From contig USLU01000024.1 in the NCBI GenBank assembly GCA_900555635.1, forward strand, positions 4,739 through 68,738: a stretch of 64,000 nt of DNA, given 5' to 3'. Shown in pieces: positions 8,301-15,760 of this stretch. The notes under the pieces are model-generated. The model saw only the letters and a list, made by a program, of their open reading frames with translations. It ran no database searches and was not told where the DNA came from. Source of the stretch: an uncultured Bacteroides sp. (GTDB lineage Bacteria > Bacteroidota > Bacteroidia > Bacteroidales > Bacteroidaceae). A program made the translations under genes and the position numbers. The first letter of the stretch is position 1, and every line of letters begins with the position of its first letter.

Positions 8301-10034
8301 ATAAGCATACTTTCCATTTGTAGCCTTCTTCCCGTGACTGATCGAAAGATTAAAGATATCCGCGGAGATTTCTTTTCCGCTTTCACTCAGGTTAATGTCC
8401 TTCCAGGACCCTGTTTGCTGTTTACTTCCGGCTATTATCTCTCCTCCCGAAGGGAACAAATAGCCTACCCTATCATGATATACCCATGCAGGATTCTTCA
8501 CAGACTCATTTTCTTTATAAGTAGTAACTAAATTCTCTTTACCCACTACCATGTTACCTGAAAAGTAGCACTGATTTACCGTCGTAGCCACTTCTTGCAG
8601 AGCATCAGATGTAATGCCTGCACCTAAACATACAAGCACATCTTCCAGAAAGAAATAAGCCTTGTTTGCTTTCACTCCTTTATAATCATGCTGATAGGCA
8701 ATCATTCCACTCTTCCCATTACTCACACCTCCTCCGAAATCATTCTTCCCGAAATGATATCCATCCAAGCGGGCTGAATCGGGGTGTTGTACTGCTGTAG
8801 TACCCGGTATTCGGGTCCATTCCCATACAGGAAAGATACTCTTATATTCCTTACCGGAAGTCAGAATATTTGTAGCCCCCAAAGGCAGATTATATCCTTT
8901 AAGATTCTCATTATTCAGCATTTCCGTTCCGTTTGTACGGGTAGAGATTACTTTGGCAGAAAGGTAATAATTAGTTCCATGCTGCACCATAAAATCCGAT
9001 TTCCAAAAGTACTTATTTCCCGGAACAGGAAAAGCAGCTCCGGAAAGATGTTTTCTCCATGCTACATAATCCATAGCATGCGACGGATCACTCTGTTCCA
9101 TCCGTTCCAATATGGTAGCAGATACATTACTCACACCTTTGGAGCGAGAGATATTACGCCCTACAGCACCAAAATCGAAAGTCTCCCGATAACCTAACCA
9201 TCGATGTCCGTTCAGCAAGAGATCAATGAAGATATTCTTCTTCTCTTGAGTAAAATAGGGTTCGAATGCAGTACCCCTTACCAACTGAAGGTAATAAGCA
9301 ATATCATCCACATAAGACAATCCGTAGCCACCGGAATATAATTGTGGACGATGCTGATGAAAGCTTCCATCAATCTTTATTCCCTCATCTCCCTGACGAG
9401 AGACAATCTGAATTGTACAAGCAATCGACTTGAAACCAATCCGCACCAACTCGATATTATTCTCGATGCAGCCTTTATGAATGGTAACCGAAGACACCCA
9501 AGTACGATTCTTGCCTTTATGCCCCTTGTTCCAAGTCAAATCCTTCAAGAAAGAAGAGTAATGCAACAGTTTCTTTTCGCTGATTTTACCTTTCAATAAA
9601 ATCAAAGGTACCATATAGTCTTGCGGAGCACCTATCTCATTAAACCACCAATTCTTTGAAACCGGACGTTCTTTATACCAATAATCAAGCCCGGCAACAA
9701 TTTTATTCAGCAGTTTACTTGAATCATGAAATTTACTATCCGGTTTCCGATAAGCGACCGCCATAGAATCCAGACGCTTCAGATGAGTACCACATGGGAA
9801 ATAAGCTCCGTCATACGTAGCAACGTAATTCAAATCGGGAAAGCTTCCATCCGGACGAATCAACTTGATGTAGCGGGCTATAGCCTCATCATCAACCTCC
9901 GCCTCCAAATGAGTAGAGATCAACCGGCGAGTTATTTCATCCAGTTCTTTTTGATCATCCGTCTTCACTTCCCCCGCAGCAGCCCACGGAGAAAGAAGAC
10001 AGAGGATGAAAACTAAGACTTGTAATCTTCTCAT
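5346..10034 (-). CDS. Fusion of a PL8-type uronate lyase and a GH78 alpha-L-rhamnosidase
   Basis: The 1562-residue secreted protein starts MRRLQVLVFILCLLSPWAAAG (signal peptide); an in-frame ATG 78 bases upstream lies inside the GH28 gene. Residues about 25-690 are PL8: NWWFNEIGAP, the catalytic Asn in GKNRTW (about 177), His and Tyr nine residues apart in HQHRPQLYSGGYG (about 228 and 237), and an Arg with the NNEN cleft motif near 365. From about 695 a GH78 module begins (YDLQCEYLQNPLG), with the acidic catalytic block DCPHRERCGYGGDA near 1158 and a distal Glu region FEDWE near 1440. The lyase would cut uronate-containing chains by beta-elimination and the second module would release alpha-L-rhamnose. 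It closes a leftward operon, 10 bases after GH28. The family calls are strong; the substrate is inference. Confidence 0.9.
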   Translation of the reverse strand: MRRLQVLVFILCLLSPWAAAGEVKTDDQKELDEITRRLISTHLEAEVDDEAIARYIKLIRPDGSFPDLNYVATYDGAYFPCGTHLKRLDSMAVAYRKPDSKFHDSSKLLNKIVAGLDYWYKERPVSKNWWFNEIGAPQDYMVPLILLKGKISEKKLLHYSSFLKDLTWNKGHKGKNRTWVSSVTIHKGCIENNIELVRIGFKSIACTIQIVSRQGDEGIKIDGSFHQHRPQLYSGGYGLSYVDDIAYYLQLVRGTAFEPYFTQEKKNIFIDLLLNGHRWLGYRETFDFGAVGRNISRSKGVSNVSATILERMEQSDPSHAMDYVAWRKHLSGAAFPVPGNKYFWKSDFMVQHGTNYYLSAKVISTRTNGTEMLNNENLKGYNLPLGATNILTSGKEYKSIFPVWEWTRIPGTTAVQHPDSARLDGYHFGKNDFGGGVSNGKSGMIAYQHDYKGVKANKAYFFLEDVLVCLGAGITSDALQEVATTVNQCYFSGNMVVGKENLVTTYKENESVKNPAWVYHDRVGYLFPSGGEIIAGSKQQTGSWKDINLSESGKEISADIFNLSISHGKKATNGKYAYMIVPDKSLDEFQKFTTTQTIHIVKNTPEVQAVKSRHMYAVVFYHPGKVELESGLTLSVDRPAMVYVEQQSGKFKIWAADPLFSQKRVYLTLNGREVCIDIPKDAFMGSTASVEIADSQPYDLQCEYLQNPLGLDVLQPRLSWKLGTTSLARGLKQTAYQVLVSSSQALLDQDSGDLWNSGTIRSSESVNITYAGTPLSSGKACYWKVRFQDAQGVWSSWSAPAFWRMGLLADDWAARWIGSAEMEMQSAGGKRVDNKMQDPWLRKTFTLADAPQDAIMYVASIGYHELYVNGQKVGDAVLSPSVTDHKSRARYMTYDIADYLKPGKNVVALWLGTSWAVFPAYQREDKPAIPMVLAQLEISLSSGKKLQIISDETWKVHASPNMLTGYWEAHHFAGEFYDAALEIDGWNEASFNDSGWGAAKVYDPAIQVSADRTEPNRLVEEIKPLSIQEVGPGVYRVDMGINYTGWFEMQLEGLPGDSILFQFSEREKDVCSYGIQSTYKVGSKRKGVFCNRFNYMTGRWVQISGLRRKPALEQIRGWMIRPDYRRTGGFECDIPFLNDIYRTTLWTFENLSLGNYVVDCPHRERCGYGGDALATTRTAMGNYQLGAFYNKWMEDWRDVQDEEGNVPYTAPTRIGGGGPSWSGFCITLPWEFYRQYGDVRILSESFPTIQRWLDFVETKSENDMLTRWGGKWSFLGDWLWPNVWPERSALEKQGKALGDTRETLFFNNCHWIYSLETAAQIADVLGHKAVAMTYRKRASKIRKAVHATFFNSADNSYVNGFPSYLAIAIMVDLPPKPLKAKVWKRLEQEISVNRKGHIWGGITAGSFLMHTLLDNHRNDLIFEMAMKEDFPGWGNMLKLGSGTLFEDWECRGSALHSSYLYIGSWFIEALGGIRRPEAGYNQFVIAPWITKDGPKQVRAHYNSMYGDIVSNWSVKSDQLQIEVVIPANSTAVLKLPDVLPGPLSLTLQAGTYNFSFKMNWNK

Positions 10035-10044
10035 CACTATACTT

Positions 10045-11508
10045 TTATTTATCCAGATACTTGCCATCGGCCACAATCTCAGAACTATGGAAAGTGCGGA
10101 TAAACTTCGCATCGGCAGGAGCTGCTCCTTTGCACTGATTCAGTTCGGCTCCATGTACATCATCCAAATAATACAAAGGACGTGCATCCGGCTTGGCAGC
10201 ATTAAAACGAACATTATTAAATCTCACATTCTTGGCATGACGAACATAGAATCCGGCAGCCGGAAGGGTATTGCCGAACATTCTGTTTTCCGGATAGCTT
10301 TTCGTCATTTCGGGTACAGGTTTGGTAATCATCTCCGGTGTGCCTGCACCGGGATAGCTTATCTGCACATTGTTAACAGAAACATTTTCTACATAAGAAG
10401 ATTCTACACCTGTGATGGAGCAAGCTATCAAACTCTCGGCAGTAGCTACCACATTGCTGATATTGATATTCTTCAGTACACCACCCTCTTTGCGGAACGT
10501 GCGATGTCTGTCTCCTAAACGGATAAAGATGGGAGTCTGTACATCACGCATGGAGATATTGGAAACAGTAATACCATCGATTATTCCACCATCCACCATT
10601 TCAATGGCAATACCTGAAATAACGGTTACATCGGCCGAGATATGGTCTAATTGTTTGCTCCAATGACGTATATTATCTTCGGCAGCCCGACGGACTACAC
10701 AATTGGAAACAGCAATATTGCGATAACCACCATGAGAAGCTGTTCCGAATTTGATAGCGTTGCAGTTGCTTGCCGTCACGCAGTTGGTTACAGTTATATT
10801 CTCGCAGAAGTCGGGATGATCGCTTTTGAAGCAGATAGCATCGTCTTCTACATCTATATAACAATCAGATATGATGGCATTCTTTGCATCGATATCCAAA
10901 CCATCGTTGTTGTAATTGCAATGGCTGAATACTTTCAAACCACGAATTACGACATCTTCACATTTCTCATAATGCTGTACCCAATAGGCAGAGTTACGAA
11001 GGATAAGGTCAGTAACAACGATTCCTTTACAATCTACAAGATAGATTATTTTAGGGCGTTTAGGTCCTCCATCGGCATCGTTACCAAACTGGAAGGTCTT
11101 GCTTCCACCTTGTCCGTCGATGGTTCCGAAGCCGGTCAGCGATATATTCTTTTGTCCACGGGCAAAGAAAAGTCCCGATGATTGATTCATAGAGCCGTCT
11201 TTATACGGAAAAGCATTGTCATAATCGGCAAGACGGGTACTGCCCAAAAGTAAAGCTCCAAAATCAAGATGAAGGTTTACATTGGATTTCAGCTCGATGG
11301 GACGTATCAGATAAGTGCCGGAGGGAACAAGTACGGTTCCCCCACCCTTCTGAGAACATTCGTCCACGGCTTTCTGTATAATTGCTGTATTGTCGGTAAT
11401 GCCATCCCCTTTGGCGCCACGTTTTGTTATATCGATGGTTATTGCTTGAAGTGAGGCAACGAATAGCAGCGAGGCTGCTAATAGGATTGTCTTACATTTG
11501 TGTATCAT
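10045..11508 (-). CDS. GH28-like glycoside hydrolase (polygalacturonase fold), secreted
   Basis: The 487-residue protein has a signal peptide (ending near SLQA), the N-terminal GAKGDGITDNTAIIQKAVD segment of pectin-lyase-fold enzymes, and parallel beta-helix repeats. GH28 active-site signatures are visible: NNDGLDID (about 199), DDAICFKS (about 219) and a HGG segment near 260. The usual RIK motif is not seen; DNIRHWSK occupies that region, so the cleft is not that of a plain endo-polygalacturonase. GH28 enzymes hydrolyse alpha-linked galacturonate or rhamnogalacturonan bonds; here the target is probably an unusual uronate linkage. It lies 12 bases after GH88 and 10 before the PL8-GH78 fusion. 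Confidence 0.8.
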   Translation of the reverse strand: MIHKCKTILLAASLLFVASLQAITIDITKRGAKGDGITDNTAIIQKAVDECSQKGGGTVLVPSGTYLIRPIELKSNVNLHLDFGALLLGSTRLADYDNAFPYKDGSMNQSSGLFFARGQKNISLTGFGTIDGQGGSKTFQFGNDADGGPKRPKIIYLVDCKGIVVTDLILRNSAYWVQHYEKCEDVVIRGLKVFSHCNYNNDGLDIDAKNAIISDCYIDVEDDAICFKSDHPDFCENITVTNCVTASNCNAIKFGTASHGGYRNIAVSNCVVRRAAEDNIRHWSKQLDHISADVTVISGIAIEMVDGGIIDGITVSNISMRDVQTPIFIRLGDRHRTFRKEGGVLKNINISNVVATAESLIACSITGVESSYVENVSVNNVQISYPGAGTPEMITKPVPEMTKSYPENRMFGNTLPAAGFYVRHAKNVRFNNVRFNAAKPDARPLYYLDDVHGAELNQCKGAAPADAKFIRTFHSSEIVADGKYLDK

Positions 11509-11520
11509 GGTAACTCTGTT

Positions 11521-12714
11521 TTATTTGTTATTGTTTAATGATTTATATCTACATAAAGCCTCTACATAATAATAATCGGCATAAGACAAAGGCATATCCA
11601 CCTCTGTACCCGATGGGATATTACCTACGGAATGTTTCAGGATAAAGCCTCCGTTAGTGCCAATCTCTGCTGTATATTTCGGTGAAGACAGGGTCTGCAA
11701 CATTTTTTCTGCCGCATTGAAATATCTCTTGGATTGGGCTTGGGGAACATATTCTGATAATTCGAGCAGACCGGAACAGTTAATCGCTGCGGCAGAGGCA
11801 TCACGTAAAGCATCCGGTATATCGGGAGCATTATAGTCCCAATAAGGAATCAAATCTTTCGGCATGTTGGAATGGTTGAGGGTGAACTCGGCTATCTTGA
11901 TGGCTTGGTCAAGGTACTTCTGATCTTTGGTAAAGCGATACATCAGGGTATAGCCATACAGTCCCCATGCTTGTCCGCGAGACCATGCCGACTTTTCAGA
12001 GAAGCCTTGTCCACCTTGATAATGCTTTATTTCACCGGTCGAGGGGTTGTAGTTCAAGCCGTGATAGAGGCTATTGTCTGCCCGGAAATGATTCTTCAAA
12101 GTTGTATCGGCATGTTTTACGGCAATATCATAGAAGGTACTGTCGCCGGTAGCTTGTGTAGCCCAAAACAAAAGTTCCAGATTCATCATGTTATCTATAA
12201 TCACCACATAATCATCGGGCTTCCGATTATGAGACTTGATACAACCCACCACAGGACTGAAACGGGTAATCAGCGAACGGGCACTGTTCACAATAATATC
12301 TTTATATTCCGGTTGCGGAGCAATGCGGTTAGCATTTCCGTAACTGCAATACATCATAAAGCCGACATCGTGCGTATTTACATTGAATTGCTCCGGTTCC
12401 AGTAACTTCAGCATACGTGTTCCTTCGGCATAGATGTCTTTATTGCCACTCTCTTCGTATAAATAAAACAAAGTACCGGGATAGAAACCGCTACACCACC
12501 ACTCAGAATTGCTGGTAATCAAGCGCTGCATGTGCTTGTCGTAAGTTTTAGGGAATTTATTCACTCCGTTCAATTCATCCCGCATAAAGAGGTACTGACG
12601 GACGGCATGGTCCAATGCCTGATCTACTTTTACTTTCCCTTTGGCAAACAAGCCCCCCGAAGAAAAGGAAGAAGCGATTACTGCTACCATCAATAATACT
12701 AATTTCATTCTCAT
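11521..12714 (-). CDS. GH88 unsaturated glucuronyl hydrolase
   Basis: The 397-residue protein has a signal peptide and the (alpha/alpha)-barrel signatures of GH88: SNSEWWCSGFYPG, NTHDVGFMMY (Asp near 114) and IIDNMMNLELL (Asp near 172), which correspond to the two essential aspartates of the family, then SAWSRGQAWGLYGY. GH88 removes the 4,5-unsaturated glucuronic acid that lyases leave at the non-reducing end, so it is the logical partner of the two PL8 enzymes of this locus. The SEWW...SGFYPG pattern separates it from the related GH105. It lies between GH2 and GH28 on the same strand; the 204-base gap upstream contains a 22-bp repeat array. Confidence 0.88.
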   Translation of the reverse strand: MRMKLVLLMVAVIASSFSSGGLFAKGKVKVDQALDHAVRQYLFMRDELNGVNKFPKTYDKHMQRLITSNSEWWCSGFYPGTLFYLYEESGNKDIYAEGTRMLKLLEPEQFNVNTHDVGFMMYCSYGNANRIAPQPEYKDIIVNSARSLITRFSPVVGCIKSHNRKPDDYVVIIDNMMNLELLFWATQATGDSTFYDIAVKHADTTLKNHFRADNSLYHGLNYNPSTGEIKHYQGGQGFSEKSAWSRGQAWGLYGYTLMYRFTKDQKYLDQAIKIAEFTLNHSNMPKDLIPYWDYNAPDIPDALRDASAAAINCSGLLELSEYVPQAQSKRYFNAAEKMLQTLSSPKYTAEIGTNGGFILKHSVGNIPSGTEVDMPLSYADYYYVEALCRYKSLNNNK

Positions 12715-12849
12715 AGTTTCTATTGTTATTATGTTTACTTGTTACATTTAAGATGAGATCACTCTCTACAAAGTTTATTTTTGTTTTTATCCGTCACGCT
12801 GTCACACAACACATGATATAAATCTTATATACAATGGTCTAAACTAATA

Positions 12850-12937
12850 GTTTCAACGGCTGAAACTGTTGGTTCCAACGGGTGAAACTATTGGTTCCAA
12901 TGTGCGGGACTCACAGTTTCAACGTGCGGGATCTATC
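12850..12937. repeat. Tandem array with a 22-bp period, core GTTYCAAY
   Basis: Four units start at exactly 12850, 12872, 12894 and 12916 with GTTTCAAC, GTTCCAAC, GTTCCAAT and GTTTCAAC. Units one and two continue with a GG-TGAAACT-type second half, and units three and four with GTGCGGGA. ATAGTTTCA 12847-12855 is complementary to 12883-12891. The last unit overlaps the end of the GH2 gene and provides its final codons and stop. Confidence 0.75.
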
Positions 12938-15627
12938 CGTTTACTCTCTACGTTCCATCCTTTCACTACCAGTACGGGATCTTGACGCAGGTTCTTCGCA
13001 GCCGTTTCAATCGTTACAGACTTGCTTTCACCCGGTAGCAAAGAAAAGAAATTATCCGTATAGAAAGAAGGACGAATCGGTTTCAATTCCTTATTCAATA
13101 ACTGTAGTTGGTTGAAGAAGGCGATAGAACCCGATACATTCTTCAGCATAACTTCTACAAAGTACTTTCCTTCTGCCTTCCTTACTTTATGAGAAGTTCT
13201 CAGTTTGGCTTGCTTCAACTGCGACAGAGCTTCAAAACCCGAAGATGTAGGTCCTGTCAGAGTCTCTTTTCCCTCGTATTTATCGTTGGAACGCCAATAG
13301 AAATTCGATGAAACTTCTTTGCCCTTTTCATCTTTCAGCCTCAGCTTGATAAAGTGAACCTGTGAGATATTCGCCGGAAAGCGGATAGTCAAGGCATCGT
13401 TCACCACTCCATCCGAAGGGAGGTTTATCTTGGCAGATTCCTCGAACACCTTCCGGCTATCGATGTCGTATACTTGTGCTACGACTGTATAACCATTGAA
13501 GGATTGATAATAATCGTTTACTACAGATACCGTATTCTTCAGATAGTCGAACTGCGCATGCAAAGGTTCCAAAGAATTGGCTGTATGGTAGAGCGAAGCA
13601 GTAGGTTCCAACGACCAATCCCACATACGGGCACTCACCTGGCGCACGGGGCAGTTGTGATACCAAAAGAGCAGACCGGAACAGAAGCGGTCACCGTAAT
13701 CGAGTTTGTTATAGTTCCATACTTCCCAAATACTCTTCGAATTGATTGCTCCTACAAACTGTGCTTTCTGTGCAAATTCGTCGATAGAAGAAGACTTTCC
13801 ATAATTGTTTACCAAGTCCGTGTACATGGTGGACATCAAGTGGAATCCGTTACCATCCAGATAGTCCCATATCTCTTTATTGATAGGCCAAAGATCTTTC
13901 TCGTCCATCATCTCGCGGAGAATCTCTACCGTGGGAAGTGTAGGAGCACCATATTCGGGGTTAAAACCATCTACACGGCTCCCTCTGGGTGATGCGGTGT
14001 TTTCATAATGCTGCATCGGGTTCACTTGTTTGTAAGGGCTACCGTCGTGCACGCCCTGGCACTCCGATTGCATCTGATAACCACGGGTACCATCGAGCTG
14101 TGTCAGCAACTGGGGAGTTCCTGTAACTTCCGAGCTTTCATTAGAGGCTACATAATAAGCCAGGGACGGATGGTTACGGATACGCTTTACCGTTGATGCC
14201 ACATTACTAAGGTATACACCTTTATCCTGCGGATGGCGTGTATCGCCTGTCATCCAGAACTCCTGCCAGATGAGTAATCCCAGCTCATCGCAAAGCTGAT
14301 AGAAGTAATCGGACTCTGCAATGCCGCCTCCCCAAAAGCGAATCAGGTTAATGCCCGACTGACGGGTATATCTCAATTCCGCATAAGTCCGTTCATCCGA
14401 ATTGCGCAACATGGCTTCGGGAATCCAGTTCGTACCACGGATAAAGAGTCTCTTGCCATTGACATAGAATACACGGGATTTATCGGGAGTGTTTGTGTCG
14501 GAAGTTATTTCACGAATGCCGAAGCGTGTCTTTACTGAATCGCAGACTACGCCTTTTACACTTACCGTCATTTTCAGTTGATACAGGTTCTGAGGACCTT
14601 TATTGACGGGCCACCACAAACGTGGATTACGAATGGTAAGTTCGGGAAACTCTTCGGGCGTAAAAGTGACCGTCTTTTCTTCACCGCGTAAAATACGGAA
14701 GGGTTTCTCTACTACTATATTTTCTCCTGCAATCTCGGCTCTCACTACTCCGCTGACAGTATCTGTGGTATTGAGCGGACTGACTACTTCTACCGAAATC
14801 GTTTCACGAGCTTCGTTATAGTCCGGCTTGTTAAGTTCTGATTTGATAAACGGATGGCGTAATGCCAACTTTCCCGTTGTATAGAGCGAAATGCTTTTCC
14901 AAATACCTGCGTTACGGTCGCGAATGCCATCCATAAAGGTAAAGTCCCATCCAACGGACATCAGCATCGTAGTATTCAGCCCGATGTTTCCATTGCCACC
15001 GTTATGAAATTCTCCAGCTGCTCCCCAGGTTTTAGGCATGGTAGTTCCAGGTACATCTACCGGATAAACCCGGATGGCAAGCACATTCTTGCTGCCGACT
15101 TCTACAAAATCGGTAATATTAATATAATCATTGGTAAACATACCGTTGATGGTACTCAGCAAATTACCGTTCACCCATACTTCTGCACGATAATTGATTC
15201 CGTCCGGTTGCAGCCAAATGTTCTTTCCTTCAAAGGAAGCGGGTACATCGAACTCGGTACGAAACCAGTATGTATAGAATTCTCGACCCACTTTGGAGAT
15301 ATCAGGGATTTTATTGGATTCAATCTTATTATTCAATCCATAATAAGGTTCGGGGTATTTACCGTTATATACCAGTGAGTTCAACACCGTTCCCGGTACT
15401 ATAGCCGGCAGCCAGTCACTCGTATTATAACTGAGTGATGAAACCTCTTCGGCCGATGCCTTCACATCGCCTACTTTCATCATCTTCCAGATAGATGCTC
15501 CCTGGTGTACTTCTTTAGAGTCCAGCCAAATCCTGTCAGTGTTTCTCGCATCGTTGGTATTGCGACTCTGTACCGAATAGGATAAGGATAGGAATAGAAT
15601 CAAAAAAACTAATAGCTTATTCATCAT
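12919..15627 (-). CDS. GH2 family exo-glycosidase (beta-mannosidase / exo-glucosaminidase-like)
   Basis: The 902-residue secreted protein has a signal peptide (MMNKLLVFLILFLSLSYSVQS), a sugar-binding jelly-roll domain (WVNGNLL), Ig-like domains and a TIM barrel. In the barrel NWIPEAMLR and INLIRFWGGG lead to the acid/base segment ASNESSEV (Glu near 495), and NPEYGAPTLP carries the probable nucleophile (Glu near 557). The GTxWIP...RFWGGG layout is shared by beta-mannosidases and exo-beta-glucosaminidases, so the monomer it releases cannot be named. It has its own promoter with the shared operator (15655-15747). The last codons and the stop lie inside the repeat array at 12850-12937. Confidence 0.85.
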   Translation of the reverse strand: MMNKLLVFLILFLSLSYSVQSRNTNDARNTDRIWLDSKEVHQGASIWKMMKVGDVKASAEEVSSLSYNTSDWLPAIVPGTVLNSLVYNGKYPEPYYGLNNKIESNKIPDISKVGREFYTYWFRTEFDVPASFEGKNIWLQPDGINYRAEVWVNGNLLSTINGMFTNDYINITDFVEVGSKNVLAIRVYPVDVPGTTMPKTWGAAGEFHNGGNGNIGLNTTMLMSVGWDFTFMDGIRDRNAGIWKSISLYTTGKLALRHPFIKSELNKPDYNEARETISVEVVSPLNTTDTVSGVVRAEIAGENIVVEKPFRILRGEEKTVTFTPEEFPELTIRNPRLWWPVNKGPQNLYQLKMTVSVKGVVCDSVKTRFGIREITSDTNTPDKSRVFYVNGKRLFIRGTNWIPEAMLRNSDERTYAELRYTRQSGINLIRFWGGGIAESDYFYQLCDELGLLIWQEFWMTGDTRHPQDKGVYLSNVASTVKRIRNHPSLAYYVASNESSEVTGTPQLLTQLDGTRGYQMQSECQGVHDGSPYKQVNPMQHYENTASPRGSRVDGFNPEYGAPTLPTVEILREMMDEKDLWPINKEIWDYLDGNGFHLMSTMYTDLVNNYGKSSSIDEFAQKAQFVGAINSKSIWEVWNYNKLDYGDRFCSGLLFWYHNCPVRQVSARMWDWSLEPTASLYHTANSLEPLHAQFDYLKNTVSVVNDYYQSFNGYTVVAQVYDIDSRKVFEESAKINLPSDGVVNDALTIRFPANISQVHFIKLRLKDEKGKEVSSNFYWRSNDKYEGKETLTGPTSSGFEALSQLKQAKLRTSHKVRKAEGKYFVEVMLKNVSGSIAFFNQLQLLNKELKPIRPSFYTDNFFSLLPGESKSVTIETAAKNLRQDPVLVVKGWNVESKRIDPAR

Positions 15628-15654
15628 ATTTATATTTTATATTTTTACCGGAAG

Positions 15655-15747
15655 CAAATGTAGACAATGGATATTCAACCAATATGCTTATTTCAGCCAG
15701 ATATGGATGGAAGAAGGCATAGTACAAAAAGCATACATATTTGACAA
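15655..15747 (-). promoter_or_regulatory. GH2 promoter with the locus operator
   Basis: On the minus strand, box A TTGTCA-AATA-TGTATG (15747 downward) is followed 48 bases later by box B TGGCTGAAATAAGCATAT (from 15689... see note: first base of box B is 15699) and, 37 bases after box B starts, by the -7 element TACATTTG (15662-15655). The transcript would start about 20 bases before the GH2 ATG. Box A begins just after the stop of the upstream PL8 gene. The layout matches those of the susC and GH106 promoters. Confidence 0.7.
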
Positions 15748-15760
15748 AAATGAATACACT

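Noticed and set aside
12850..12937. CRISPR array
   Set aside because: The units are contiguous at 22 bases, without spacers, with only four copies and no cas genes in the window. The same applies to 47141-47250.
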